Positions 25,234 through 34,574 of a stretch of 64,000 bases of DNA are shown one piece after another. Under the pieces are notes generated by a model that saw nothing but the letters and a program-made list of their open reading frames with translations, did not search any database and was not told the DNA's origin. Made by a program: the position numbers and the translations under genes. This DNA is from Desulforapulum sp034007745. GTDB lineage: Bacteria; Desulfobacterota; Desulfobacteria; Desulfobacterales; Desulfobacteraceae. Each line of letters starts with the position of its first letter. Positions within the stretch are counted from its first letter, which is position 1. Location: positions 40,312 through 104,311 of the forward strand of contig JAVEQI010000007.1 in NCBI GenBank assembly GCA_034007745.1. The letters are read 5' to 3'.

Positions 25234-25828
25234 CCCTGGCATTTTTTTTATACAGTCCGGTACCTTGTCCGCACAGACAGACAGCCTCTTGGAAAAGAGG
25301 GACATCCACGTCACCTCAGACTCCATGACATCCGAACGGGACAGGGCCTTTGTCACCTTTAACGGCAATGCCATAGCAACGAGGGAAGGAATTGTTATCA
25401 AGGCCGATGCAATTGATGTGTTTTTATATACTCCTGATGAAAAAAAAAACCGGGCCAGAACAGCCAGCCCTGAAACGGATCAAAATATCAATCAAAACAT
25501 CAAGGAAATAATTGCCAGAGGTAATGTAAAATTTACATCAGAAGAACACAGGGCATTTGCCGACATGGCAGTGTACAACACCACAACCGAACTCCTTGTC
25601 CTGACCGGCGAAGCTCCTAAGGTGATAACCGGCAAAAGTTATGTCACCGGAAAAAAGATCACCCTGTTTCAAAAAAGCGGCAAGGTGATAGTGGAAGGTG
25701 GAAACAATCAGCGGGTTGAAGCCCTGTTCGATGCCTCAGACTCAAAATCGGATGCAAAATCAGGTACAGAGTCAGGCGCAGAACCGGGTACAAAATCATC
25801 CGCAAAAAAAGATAAAGAGGGCGAATGA
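25190..25828 (+). CDS. lptA: LPS transport periplasmic protein LptA
   Basis: The 212-residue protein starts with GTG at 25190 (AGGAAGG upstream), inside the 3' end of lptC. It has a signal peptide (LIFLVVWAVIFSPGIFFIQS) and then the OstA/LptA repeat region: HVTSDSMTSERDRAFVTFNG, EIIARGNVKFTSEEHRAFAD and GKSYVTGKKITLF. A low-complexity tail of Ser, Lys, Ala and Gly follows (about 185-212). LptA oligomers carry LPS across the periplasm. The stop overlaps the lptB start. Confidence 0.9.
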   Translation: MRHLIFLVVWAVIFSPGIFFIQSGTLSAQTDSLLEKRDIHVTSDSMTSERDRAFVTFNGNAIATREGIVIKADAIDVFLYTPDEKKNRARTASPETDQNINQNIKEIIARGNVKFTSEEHRAFADMAVYNTTTELLVLTGEAPKVITGKSYVTGKKITLFQKSGKVIVEGGNNQRVEALFDASDSKSDAKSGTESGAEPGTKSSAKKDKEGE

Positions 25829-26547
25829 CAAGCCTTGCATTAAAAAACCTCGTTAAGACCTACAACGGACGAAGGGTTGTCAACGGTGTTGATATTACGG
25901 TGAACCCCGGACAGGTAACTGGTCTCTTAGGTCCCAACGGGGCGGGCAAGACAACCACATTTTACATGGCAGTGGGTATGATAAAGCCGGACAAGGGTCA
26001 GGTTTTCCTTGACCGGGACGACATAACAGACTATCCAATGTACATGAGGGCAAGAAGGGGCATAGGGTATCTTCCCCAGGAACCATCCATATTCGGGAAA
26101 CTCACCGTAAGACAAAATATCACTGTCATCCTTGAGGTTAGACCCGATGTCGAGACCAACCCAGGGGCAAGGGCAGACCGCCTCATGAAGGACCTCGGCA
26201 TAGACCGCCTTGCCGATCAAAAGGCAAGCTCATTATCGGGTGGAGAACGAAGACGACTTGAAATTTCAAGGGTCCTTGCAACAGACCCCCTGTTTATTCT
26301 TCTGGACGAACCCTTTGCAGGGATTGACCCCATGGCCGTTTCTGACATCCAGAAGATCATCACCCACCTGACCGGACTTGGTATCGGGGTCCTGATATCC
26401 GACCACAACGTGAGAGAGACCCTTGGAGTTTGCAATTTCGCCTATATCATGAACCAGGGAGAGGTGATCGAATCAGGAGACCCTGAACGAATAACCTCCA
26501 GCGAAATTGCAAGAAAATTTTACCTTGGAGATAAATTTAGGCTCTGA
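25825..26547 (+). CDS. lptB: LPS export ABC transporter ATP-binding protein LptB
   Basis: The 240-residue ABC ATPase has Walker A GPNGAGKTT, Q-loop YLPQEPSIFGKLTV, signature LSGGERRRLEISRVLA and Walker B LFILLDEPFAGIDPMAV, ending SDHNVRET. The wording is characteristic of LptB, motor of the LptB2FG complex that extracts LPS from the inner membrane. It is coupled to lptA by ATGA and lies 3 nt before rpoN; the lptB-rpoN order is classical in proteobacteria. Confidence 0.97.
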   Translation: MTSLALKNLVKTYNGRRVVNGVDITVNPGQVTGLLGPNGAGKTTTFYMAVGMIKPDKGQVFLDRDDITDYPMYMRARRGIGYLPQEPSIFGKLTVRQNITVILEVRPDVETNPGARADRLMKDLGIDRLADQKASSLSGGERRRLEISRVLATDPLFILLDEPFAGIDPMAVSDIQKIITHLTGLGIGVLISDHNVRETLGVCNFAYIMNQGEVIESGDPERITSSEIARKFYLGDKFRL

Positions 26548-26550
26548 ATT

Positions 26551-27987
26551 ATGGCTTTAGGACTACACCAAAATTTGATTCTTACCCAGCAGCTGGTGAT
26601 GACTCCCCAGCTGCAGCAGGCAATAAAGCTTCTCCAGCTCTCCCGGCTGGAACTTGCCGGAATGATCGAACAGGAGCTAGAGGAAAATCCTGCCCTGGAA
26701 GAGAGCGTCCAGGAGATAACCCAGGCAGAGGCCCGGGAAATTGAACAGGAGACCGAAACAAAAGACGAAGGGCTCAAAGAGGTCACCATTGAGGAAAATC
26801 TCTCCCAGGAAACGGACTGGGAAAGCTACATCAATGAATACAACTCAACGGGCAGGGTTCACACGGAAAGGGACTTTAGAGAGGCCCCCAATTACGAGGC
26901 GTTTACCTCGGCCAAAAAGACCCTTGAGGACCACCTCCAGTGGCAGCTTCTCATGAACAGCCCCACCCTGGAACAGGAACAGATCGGAAGCATGATCATC
27001 GGCAGCCTCAACATTGACGGCTATCTTTGTGCAACGGTCGAGGAAATTGCCGAATCCGGCCCATTTGAAATCAAGGCCGTTGAAGAGATGCTCAAAACCC
27101 TCCAGGGATTTGACCCCCCAGGCGTGTGCGCAAGGGACCTAAGGGAAACCCTGCTCATTCAGCTGTCCCTGCTTGGGATTAAAGATCCAGTGCTCGAAAA
27201 GATAATCACCGGGCATATAAAGAATCTTGAGAACAAAAACTATAAAAAAATTGCAAAGGACCTCGGAATCTCCATCGACCATGTGATTTCGGCAGTTAAC
27301 GTCATAAAAGGCCTGGAGCCTAAACCCGGCCGTGAATACAGCGGAGAAGAACCCCAGTACATAATTCCTGACATTTACGTATACCGGGAGGGGGATGATT
27401 TCAAGATCGTCATGAACGACGACGGCCTGCCCAGACTCAGGATAAATCGAGTTTACAGGGAAGCTGTTGCCAAGGGCACCAAAATACCCAAAGAGACCAA
27501 GACCTACCTTAACGAAAAAATGCAGAGTGCCTCCTGGCTGATCAAGAGCATCCACCAACGCCAGAAGACCATCTATTCGGTCATGGAGAGCATCATCAAA
27601 TTCCAGCGGGAATTCTTCCTCAACGGTATCACCCATTTAAAACCCATGATTTTAAGGGATGTGGCAGAAGACATTGAGATGCACGAATCAACCATAAGCC
27701 GGGTCACAACCAACAAATACGCCTACACCCCCCAGGGGCTGTTTGAGCTTAAATATTTCTTCAACAGCTCCATCTCAAGAACAGATGATGGAGAATCCAT
27801 GGCTTCGGCAAGTGTAAAGGACAAAATCAAGCTCATCATCGAAAAGGAGGATCCGCAAAACCCCTACAGCGACAAACGACTGACCGAGATTCTTGAAGAG
27901 GACAACATCAACATTGCCCGCAGAACCGTTGCAAAGTACAGGGAGACGCTCAACATTCTTCCATCAAGTAAACGAAAACAATTTTAG
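26551..27987 (+). CDS. rpoN: RNA polymerase sigma-54 factor
   Basis: The 478-residue sigma-54 has three regions. Region I is glutamine/leucine-rich (LTQQLVMTPQLQQAIKLLQL, needed for activator response). Region II is acidic (EEVTI and ETDW stretches). Region III has the core-binding part (NIDGYLCATVEEIAESGPFE), the HTH (LRDVAEDIEMHESTISRVTT) and the RpoN box ARRTVAKYRE, which reads the -24 element. It serves the pilA promoter and the PilR-like activator seen here. It is between lptB and hpf. Confidence 0.98.
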   Translation: MALGLHQNLILTQQLVMTPQLQQAIKLLQLSRLELAGMIEQELEENPALEESVQEITQAEAREIEQETETKDEGLKEVTIEENLSQETDWESYINEYNSTGRVHTERDFREAPNYEAFTSAKKTLEDHLQWQLLMNSPTLEQEQIGSMIIGSLNIDGYLCATVEEIAESGPFEIKAVEEMLKTLQGFDPPGVCARDLRETLLIQLSLLGIKDPVLEKIITGHIKNLENKNYKKIAKDLGISIDHVISAVNVIKGLEPKPGREYSGEEPQYIIPDIYVYREGDDFKIVMNDDGLPRLRINRVYREAVAKGTKIPKETKTYLNEKMQSASWLIKSIHQRQKTIYSVMESIIKFQREFFLNGITHLKPMILRDVAEDIEMHESTISRVTTNKYAYTPQGLFELKYFFNSSISRTDDGESMASASVKDKIKLIIEKEDPQNPYSDKRLTEILEEDNINIARRTVAKYRETLNILPSSKRKQF

Positions 27988-27999
27988 GGAGGTTTTTTT

Positions 28000-28539
28000 A
28001 TGCAGATAACCGTGACCTTTAAACAGATAGACCCTTCCGATGCATTAAAATCCTACGTACAGAAAAAGGTAGACCGCTTTGACAAAATGCTTGAAAGTCC
28101 GGCAGAGGCAAACGTGGTCCTGTCTGTTGAAAAGATAAGGCACTTAGCTGAGATCACCCTTGTGTGCGACCGATTGAAGATCCATGCAAAAGAAGAGTCT
28201 GAAAATATGTACTCGTCCATCGATACACTCATGGACAAAGTCGCAGCCCAGATAAAAAAAAGCAAGGACAAGATGCGGCACCATATGTCCGGCAACAAGG
28301 CAAGCATAAAGGACAATGACACTCTCCTTGCACCCCCTGATGAGACTTCCGATACAGCGTCCCAGGAGGTAATAATAGAAGCCATAGACGTAAAACCCAT
28401 GGACATCGATGATGCAGTCATGGAGCTGAACTCGGGCAAGGAAAATTTCTTTGTGTTCAGCAATGCAAGAACAGAACGGGTCAACGTTATCTACAGACGT
28501 AACGACGGTAAGCTTGGATTGATCCAGCCCCGCAGGTAA
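28000..28539 (+). CDS. hpf: Ribosome hibernation promoting factor, long form
   Basis: The 179-residue protein has an N-terminal S30AE domain (MQITVTFKQIDPSDALKSYV, EANVVLSVEKIRHLAEITL). After a variable linker, a C-terminal domain reads NARTERVNVIYRRNDGKLGL. The two-domain long form dimerises 70S ribosomes into 100S particles during stationary phase. It is 12 nt behind rpoN with a GGAGG ribosome site, so probably co-transcribed. Confidence 0.95.
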   Translation: MQITVTFKQIDPSDALKSYVQKKVDRFDKMLESPAEANVVLSVEKIRHLAEITLVCDRLKIHAKEESENMYSSIDTLMDKVAAQIKKSKDKMRHHMSGNKASIKDNDTLLAPPDETSDTASQEVIIEAIDVKPMDIDDAVMELNSGKENFFVFSNARTERVNVIYRRNDGKLGLIQPRR

Positions 28540-28556
28540 CAAACAGTCAGGAAACT

Positions 28557-29015
28557 ATGAAACTATCTGAAATACTGCCAAGGGAAGCGATCATACCTTC
28601 CCTTAGCTCCAGGGATAAAAAAGGGGTTCTTGAGGAACTTGCACGATCAGTAGCCCCCATGGCCAAGACAGACAGCGACGAGATTGTGAGGGTTCTGCTT
28701 GAGAGAGAACAGCTTGGCAGCACGGGAATCGGGGGGGGGATCGGCATACCCCACGGCAAGCTTGCCAGCATCGATTCGATTGTTGTCGGGTTCGGCTTGA
28801 GCCGCAAGGGGGTCGAGTTTGACTCCCTTGACAACAAACCCGTGCATATTTTTTTTCTGTTGATAACCCCTGAAAATTCCACAGGAACCCACCTCAGAGT
28901 TCTGGCACAGATTTCAAAACTTTTAAAAAGAAACCAGTTTAAGGAGAGTCTTATAAGAACGGAATCAGTTGATGAAATACAGAAAATCATCCTTGATATT
29001 GACGAAGAGTTTTAA
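28557..29015 (+). CDS. ptsN: PTS IIA-like nitrogen-regulatory protein PtsN
   Basis: The 152-residue EIIA-type protein has the phospho-accepting histidine in GIGGGIGIPHGKL, followed by KPVHIFFLLITPENSTGTHL. PtsN links phosphotransfer status to nitrogen, potassium and envelope control. The rpoN-hpf-ptsN-rapZ order is conserved in many proteobacteria. The stop lies 3 nt before rapZ. Confidence 0.94.
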   Translation: MKLSEILPREAIIPSLSSRDKKGVLEELARSVAPMAKTDSDEIVRVLLEREQLGSTGIGGGIGIPHGKLASIDSIVVGFGLSRKGVEFDSLDNKPVHIFFLLITPENSTGTHLRVLAQISKLLKRNQFKESLIRTESVDEIQKIILDIDEEF

Positions 29016-29018
29016 GCG

Positions 29019-29900
29019 ATGAACCGCCATAACCTATTCATACTGACAGGTCTTTCAGGTTCCGGTAAAAGCACGGCCATGGAGGCTTTTGAGGATGCGG
29101 GATTTTACTGCGTCGACAACATGCCCATTGAACTTTTACCAAAATTCCTCGATCTTCCCCTGGACAGTGACACGGATATAAATGGTTTTGCCTTTGTAAT
29201 GGACATCCGGGCCAAGCATTTTTTATCAAAGTTTCCTTCAATCCTGGCATCGTTGAAAAACAACGGGCACGACCCAGAAATTATTTTTCTTGAGGCAGAT
29301 GAAAACACCCTGATAAAGCGTTACAGTCAAACCCGACGTCACCATCCAGCAGGCCATGGCAAGAGCCTGATTGAAAGCATCAAGTCCGAAAGAAAAATCA
29401 TGGGGCCCGTCAAAAAACTCGCAAAAAGGGTAGTTGACACAAGTGACTTCAACGTTCACCAGTTAAAGGCAAACATCAGAAAGATTGCCGATGGATGTGC
29501 CCACAACCGAATATCCATGAAGATCAACCTTCTCTCGTTTGGATTCAAGTATGGAATCCCCACGGATGCTGATCTTGTGATTGACATGCGGTTTCTTACC
29601 AACCCTTTTTTTGTTCCGGAACTAAAGGCCCTGGACGGCCGGTCAAAAGAGGTGAGAGACTATGTACTCGAAACAGCCCAGGCCAAAAAATTTTTAAAAA
29701 AATATCTTAACCTTCTCGATTATCTCATTCCGCTTTACACCCTTGAGGGCAAGGCATATCTAACAATAGCTGTTGGATGTACGGGCGGACGTCACAGAAG
29801 CGTTGCCATTGCCGGGGCCATATTTGAACACCTGGGCCAATGCGGCTTTGAGCCCCGCATCATCCACAGGGACATAGACAGGGACACAAAGGATTCATGA
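29019..29900 (+). CDS. rapZ: RNase adapter protein RapZ
   Basis: The 293-residue protein has Walker A GLSGSGKST (residues 11-19), FYCVDNMPIELLP, the Walker-B-like region and the conserved C-terminal VGCTGGRHRSVAIA. In enteric bacteria RapZ binds small RNAs and RNase E to control GlmS; in others it is an NTPase of unclear target. It overlaps the EIIAMan gene by 4 nt. Confidence 0.95.
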   Translation: MNRHNLFILTGLSGSGKSTAMEAFEDAGFYCVDNMPIELLPKFLDLPLDSDTDINGFAFVMDIRAKHFLSKFPSILASLKNNGHDPEIIFLEADENTLIKRYSQTRRHHPAGHGKSLIESIKSERKIMGPVKKLAKRVVDTSDFNVHQLKANIRKIADGCAHNRISMKINLLSFGFKYGIPTDADLVIDMRFLTNPFFVPELKALDGRSKEVRDYVLETAQAKKFLKKYLNLLDYLIPLYTLEGKAYLTIAVGCTGGRHRSVAIAGAIFEHLGQCGFEPRIIHRDIDRDTKDS

Positions 29901-30313
29901 CAGGAATTTTAATAGTCACACACTCAACACTTGGACAGGCCTTGATTGAATCTGCTGAATTGATCATGAACTCGCAGATAGAAAATATAGGCTCAGTCTC
30001 CATTGACATCAGGGAACCTGCCGAAGCTTTGATCAAAAAGATCAAGACCGGCATCAAAAAAGTCAACACTGGTAAAGGGGTGATCATATTTACCGACATG
30101 TTCGGCGGGACCCCCTCGAATTTAAGTTACTCGTTTCTCGAAGAAGGCTCGATTGAGGTCATTTCCGGGGTAAATCTTCCAATTGTTATCAAGGCCATAT
30201 CTGTAAGGAGCAAACAGGATCTGCCAACTGCAGCAGCAAGCATTGTGGCCCACGGGAAAAAGAGCATCTCCCTTGCAAGCGGAATTCTTAAAGGGGATAA
30301 ACGCAATGATTAG
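29897..30313 (+). CDS. PTS mannose-family EIIA domain protein
   Basis: The 138-residue stand-alone EIIA of the mannose family has the active His in LIVTHSTLGQALIES (about residue 9) and FTDMFGGTPSNLSYSFL. No EIIB, EIIC or EIID genes are nearby, and an HPr or EI gene, which often follows in related genomes, is absent here. A regulatory rather than sugar-uptake role is likely. It ends the kdsA-to-EIIA transcript, coupled to rapZ. Confidence 0.92.
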   Translation: MTGILIVTHSTLGQALIESAELIMNSQIENIGSVSIDIREPAEALIKKIKTGIKKVNTGKGVIIFTDMFGGTPSNLSYSFLEEGSIEVISGVNLPIVIKAISVRSKQDLPTAAASIVAHGKKSISLASGILKGDKRND

Positions 30314-30415
30314 GACCGGAAATTAAAGATTTATCAAATCCAGATCAACATCGGGCTCAGATTTTACATCGGGAAGAATCTGTTTTTTAATACACAGTTC
30401 AGGAGGAATAATTTC

Positions 30416-31420
30416 ATGGCAATAAAACTTGGGATAAACGGTTTCGGAAGGATAGGCAGGCTGGCATTAAGGGGCACCTTAACAAGGTCAGACCTCGAAG
30501 TCGTCGCCATCAACGACCTTTCAGACACAAAGACACTTGCGCATCTTTTTAAATATGACTCGGTCCACGGCAGGCTTGACGCAACAGTCACAACCACCGA
30601 TGATACCATGGTTGTAAACGATAAACCCATAAGGGTCTCATCCTTCAAAGACCCTGCACAGATTCCATGGAAGGATGCCGGGGTCGACATTGTTCTTGAG
30701 TGTACAGGCATCTTCCGGGACAGGGAAGGTGCTGGGAAACATCTTAAGGCCGGCGCCTCAAAGGTGTTGATCTCGGCCCCTGCCGTTGATCCTGACAACA
30801 CCATCGTCATGGGGGTCAACCATGCCAGCTATGATCCTGAAAAACATGCGATTATCTCAAACGCCTCATGCACAACGAACTGCCTTGCCCCGGTTGCTAA
30901 GGTGATCCTGGAAAATTTTGGTATCCGTTGCGGCATGATGACAACCATTCATTCCTACACCGGGGACCAGCGTCTGCTTGACTTTCCCCACAAGGATCTC
31001 AGGCGGGCAAGGGCGGCAGCTCTGTCCATGATCCCCACCACCACGGGAGCCGCAAAGGCAGTTGCGCTGGTTCTTCCGGAGCTCAAGGGCAAACTCAACG
31101 GCCTGTCGGTCCGGGTGCCAACCCCCAATGTGAGCCTTGTTGACCTTGTCGTGGTTGTCGAAAAGGAGAACATCACAAGGGAAGAGGTAAATCAGGCACT
31201 GGAACGAGCTTCAAAATCAGACCTTGCAGGAATCCTTGACTATTGCGAACTTCCCCTTGTTTCCAGTGACTTCAACGGCAGCTCATTTTCTTCAATTGTG
31301 GACGCCATGAGCACCGATGTCATCGAAAACATGGTGAAAATTTACGCCTGGTACGACAACGAGGCAGGATACGCCCATCGCCTCATCGACCTTGCGGCCC
31401 TCGTGGGAAAATCCTTATAG
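30416..31420 (+). CDS. gap: Glyceraldehyde-3-phosphate dehydrogenase
   Basis: The 334-residue enzyme has the NAD fold INGFGRIGRLALRG and the catalytic ASNASCTTNCLAPVAKVI with its Cys. It also has GAAKAVALVLPELKGKLNG and ends with YDNEAGYAHRLIDLA. It oxidatively phosphorylates glyceraldehyde 3-phosphate, or runs in reverse in gluconeogenesis. The acidic residue in AINDLSD suggests NAD preference. AGGAGG lies 9 nt before the ATG. tpiA follows 98 nt later. Confidence 0.97.
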   Translation: MAIKLGINGFGRIGRLALRGTLTRSDLEVVAINDLSDTKTLAHLFKYDSVHGRLDATVTTTDDTMVVNDKPIRVSSFKDPAQIPWKDAGVDIVLECTGIFRDREGAGKHLKAGASKVLISAPAVDPDNTIVMGVNHASYDPEKHAIISNASCTTNCLAPVAKVILENFGIRCGMMTTIHSYTGDQRLLDFPHKDLRRARAAALSMIPTTTGAAKAVALVLPELKGKLNGLSVRVPTPNVSLVDLVVVVEKENITREEVNQALERASKSDLAGILDYCELPLVSSDFNGSSFSSIVDAMSTDVIENMVKIYAWYDNEAGYAHRLIDLAALVGKSL

Positions 31421-31518
31421 CCCATGTCCTACGGACACAACAAAAAACGGAAACTTGAACAGGACAAAACCTTGTTTCTTATCTCTTGTTTCAAGTTTCT
31501 TGTAAATCAGGAGGCTTT

Positions 31519-32274
31519 ATGTCCAGAAGAGCATTAATAGCCGGAAACTGGAAGATGTTCAAGACAGGGGCAGAATCCATTGCCGCGGCAACGAGACTGG
31601 CCGAGCTTGCATCGGAAGTGGTTGATACTGATATCATGATCGCACCCACCTTTTTGAGTCTGCCCCTTGTATCCCAAGCTGTGGCAGGATCAAAGGTAAG
31701 GGTCGGTGCACAGAATCTATTTTATGAGTCCGAGGGTGCCTATACAGGTGAAGTATCGGCTCCCATGGTCAAGGAGGCCGGTGCCGATTACGCCATCATC
31801 GGCCACTCAGAACGCCGTCAATACTTTGGTGAGACTGACGAAACCGTTGGCAGAAAAATAGCCGCCGCCCTGGGATCAGATCTTATCCCCATCCTCTGCA
31901 TTGGAGAAACCGAGGCTGAAAGGGAAGAAGAAAAGACCTTTTCCGTGCTTGACAAACAGGTTAACGATGGGTTAAAAGACTTTGGTTCGGAGGAACTTGG
32001 AACTCTTGTCATTGCCTACGAGCCTGTATGGGCAATAGGAACCGGCAAGACAGCTACTCCTGACCAGGTAGCCGAGATACATGAATACATTCGAACACTT
32101 GTCGAGAAAAAATTCGGCAATGCACTTGCAATGTCCATGCGTATCCTATATGGTGGTTCAGTTAAACCTGATAATGTTTCAAAAATCATGAAAATTAACG
32201 ATGTCGATGGTGCATTGGTTGGCGGAGCGAGCCTTGATGCAGATACGTTCATCAAGATAATAAGGTATAAATAA
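31519..32274 (+). CDS. tpiA: Triosephosphate isomerase
   Basis: The 251-residue enzyme begins at MSRRALIAGNWKMFKTG (31519; AGGAGG 7 nt upstream). A longer frame from 31486 lacks a ribosome site. Catalytic residues are in GNWKM (Lys), IIGHSERR (His) and AYEPVWAIGTG (Glu), with the phosphate loop GGSV and GALVGGASL. It interconverts dihydroxyacetone phosphate and glyceraldehyde 3-phosphate. secG starts 6 nt after the stop. Confidence 0.97.
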   Translation: MSRRALIAGNWKMFKTGAESIAAATRLAELASEVVDTDIMIAPTFLSLPLVSQAVAGSKVRVGAQNLFYESEGAYTGEVSAPMVKEAGADYAIIGHSERRQYFGETDETVGRKIAAALGSDLIPILCIGETEAEREEEKTFSVLDKQVNDGLKDFGSEELGTLVIAYEPVWAIGTGKTATPDQVAEIHEYIRTLVEKKFGNALAMSMRILYGGSVKPDNVSKIMKINDVDGALVGGASLDADTFIKIIRYK

Positions 32275-32280
32275 GAGACC

Positions 32281-32580
32281 ATGACAACTCTGATTGTAAT
32301 TGCACATGTTATTGCCTGCGTACTTTTAATTCTCATTGTTCTGCTCCAGACAGGCAAAGGAGCGGACATGGGGGCCTCATTTGGGGGAGCATCCAGCCAA
32401 GCCCTGTTCGGCGGCGCAGGACCGGCCACGTTCCTGAGCAAGCTGACAACAGGAGTTGCGGTTATATTCATGCTCACCTCTTTGACCCTTGCCTATATGT
32501 CAAGCCACCGCTCCCAGGCGTCCATTATGCCTGATGTAACAGCACCCATTGAGCGACCAGCAGCGACGGACAGCAATTAA
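32281..32580 (+). CDS. secG: Preprotein translocase subunit SecG
   Basis: The 99-residue protein has two transmembrane spans (LIVIAHVIACVLLILIVLLQ and LTTGVAVIFMLTSLTLAYMS) separated by the typical loop GKGADMGASFGGASSQALFG. SecG assists SecYE in protein export. The tpiA-secG-tRNA-Leu order is widespread in bacteria. Confidence 0.95.
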   Translation: MTTLIVIAHVIACVLLILIVLLQTGKGADMGASFGGASSQALFGGAGPATFLSKLTTGVAVIFMLTSLTLAYMSSHRSQASIMPDVTAPIERPAATDSN

Positions 32581-32647
32581 TTACATTCAAGAAGGGACTT
32601 GTAAACTGATACCCACACAGATTATTAGTTTCTGAGCCCCCCAGACT

Positions 32648-32732
32648 GCCGAAGTGGTGGAATTGGTAGACACGCACGCTTGAGGGGCGTGTGGGGCGAC
32701 CCGTGGGAGTTCAAGTCTCCCCTTCGGCACCA
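32648..32732 (+). tRNA. tRNA-Leu (anticodon GAG)
   Basis: The 85-nt tRNA has acceptor stem GCCGAAG/CTTCGGC, the long variable arm of class II tRNAs and a templated CCA end. Anticodon stem CACGC/GCGTG closes the loop TTGAGGG, giving GAG, which reads CUC and CUU leucine codons. The T arm contains GTTCAAGTC. Confidence 0.95.
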
Positions 32733-32735
32733 GTT

Positions 32736-32779
32736 TAAAAAAAGCCGCAATCATTTGACAATGTTTGTGGCTTTTTTAA
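32736..32779 (+). terminator. Terminator after tRNA-Leu
   Basis: AAAAAAAGCCGCAA pairs with TTGTGGCTTTTTT across a 14-nt loop; the right arm ends in a run of six T. The A-rich left arm means it could work in both directions. It separates the gap-tpiA-secG-tRNA unit from the ClpX-like/heme operon. Confidence 0.8.
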
Positions 32780-32831
32780 ATTGACTCAAACCAGCTTGAT
32801 TTATCCAGCCCCATGTATATATTAGACCACT

Positions 32832-34574
32832 ATGAATAATACACATGATAACATACCCGATCCAAAACGGATAGAAAAAGAGCTGGGCGAGTTTCTCAAC
32901 AAGAAATTCGGCGGAAAGGTCAAAATAATCTCCCCCTCCCTTGCCCCCCAGACTAAACCCATTTCGGGGCGCGAGGGATCATCGGGCAGAAAAAAACTCG
33001 TTAATTTTGACATGAAACCCGCCGAACTGATTGCCTATCTCGACCAGTACATTGTGCGCCAGGAACAGGCCAAGTCCATACTTGCAACCAAAATCTGCAC
33101 ACACTTCAACCGGATCAAGCACCTTGAGACCTCGAAGCATTCGGATATCAGGATAACCGGCAGCATAAAATCCAACATCCTCATGCTCGGCCCCACAGGT
33201 GTCGGCAAGACCTATATGGTGAAACTCATCGCAAAACGCCTGGGGGTTCCCTTTGTCAAGGCCGATGCCACCAAGTTTTCTGAAACCGGTTATGTGGGCG
33301 GAGACGTGGATGATCTTGTCCGGGACCTCGTAAAAGAGGCCGACGATGATATCGAGCTGGCAGAATGCGGGATCATCTACCTGGATGAGATTGACAAGAT
33401 AGCCTCCTCCGGCAGCATCAGGGGATCCGACATTTCAAGAACAGGGGTTCAGAGGGCTTTGTTAAAACCCATGGAGGAGACCGATGTGGACCTCAAGGTT
33501 CCCCATGACCCGGTTTCCATGATGCAGGAGCTTGAACGCTTCCAACGAACGGGCAAGAGAAGTCAGCGCAGGGTGAACACGGCCAATATCCTCTTTATCA
33601 TGAGCGGTGCCTTTTCAGAACTCAACGAAATTGTTGAACGAAGGGTAACCCATCACTCCATGGGTTTTGGTTCCTCCCTGGTAAAGGCCCGCAAAAACAG
33701 CGAAATTCTCAAAAAGGTCACGGCCGAAGACCTGGTGGAGTTCGGATTTGAATCTGAATTCATCGGCAGGCTTCCAGTCCGGTGCGTCCTTGATACACTT
33801 TCCAAGGAAGACCTCCTTACCATCCTGACCATGCCCAACAACCCTGTGATCCTTGGCAAGCGCCTCGATTTTGCAGCCTATGGCATTGAGATAGTCTTTA
33901 CACCTGAGGCCCTTGACATCCTTGCACAAAGAGCATCCGAGGAGAACACCGGTGCAAGGGGCCTTGTGAGTGTCGTTGAAAATGCCCTTCTTGAATTTGA
34001 AGAAAAACTTCCCTCCACGGACACTAAATCTTTTGTGGTGACTCCAAAGGTGCTCACAGATCCAAAAAAACAGCTTGCCTACATCCTTACCGGTAAAAAC
34101 AGGGAATTCCTGGACCAGCAATTTATCGACGAACGCCAGCGCTCAAAAGAACTTTTGTCCGGCCATATTCTTGAAAATTGCAAGGAGCTGTCCCTTCACC
34201 ACGGCCTCACCCTTTCAAAACAGAGAAGCGATCTTGTGGCCGAATACTACAGCATCCATGTCACCGAGCTTGGAACGGCCATTCAAGCCATCAAGACCTT
34301 TTATGAAACTATTAAAAAGGTGGAGGTGGATTTCTACCACAAGCACGATATCAACATCGCATTCGAAGAGGATGCCGTTGACTTTCTCATCGAGGAGTTT
34401 ATCCGCCACGATATTACCCAGGATGAGCTCATGGATAAATTTTACAGCGACTTTTACGATGGTCTAAATCTGATCCGGGAAAAATCCGGAACAAAACGGT
34501 TCTTTATTCCAAGAAAGGCCCTTGTGGATCAGGAGGGGTTTCTTGGCGAACTTATCAGGAAGATAATATCATGA
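32832..34574 (+). CDS. ClpX-like AAA+ unfoldase lacking the zinc finger, with a C-terminal extension
   Basis: The 580-residue AAA+ protein follows ClpX closely from about residue 60: LDQYIVRQEQAK, Walker A GPTGVGKT (120-127), the substrate pore loop GYVG (153-156), Walker B IIYLDEIDK (181-189), and sensor II GARGL (374-378). The N-terminal ClpX zinc-binding domain is absent: there is no cysteine before residue 89. The ClpP-docking IGF loop reads MGF (277-279, in HHSMGFGSS). About 160 extra residues (420-580) follow the small domain, including FEEDAVDFLIEEFIRHDIT; I recognise no family in them. Its stop overlaps the ahbC start (ATGA), so it is translated with the heme genes. Confidence 0.88.
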   Translation: MNNTHDNIPDPKRIEKELGEFLNKKFGGKVKIISPSLAPQTKPISGREGSSGRKKLVNFDMKPAELIAYLDQYIVRQEQAKSILATKICTHFNRIKHLETSKHSDIRITGSIKSNILMLGPTGVGKTYMVKLIAKRLGVPFVKADATKFSETGYVGGDVDDLVRDLVKEADDDIELAECGIIYLDEIDKIASSGSIRGSDISRTGVQRALLKPMEETDVDLKVPHDPVSMMQELERFQRTGKRSQRRVNTANILFIMSGAFSELNEIVERRVTHHSMGFGSSLVKARKNSEILKKVTAEDLVEFGFESEFIGRLPVRCVLDTLSKEDLLTILTMPNNPVILGKRLDFAAYGIEIVFTPEALDILAQRASEENTGARGLVSVVENALLEFEEKLPSTDTKSFVVTPKVLTDPKKQLAYILTGKNREFLDQQFIDERQRSKELLSGHILENCKELSLHHGLTLSKQRSDLVAEYYSIHVTELGTAIQAIKTFYETIKKVEVDFYHKHDINIAFEEDAVDFLIEEFIRHDITQDELMDKFYSDFYDGLNLIREKSGTKRFFIPRKALVDQEGFLGELIRKIIS

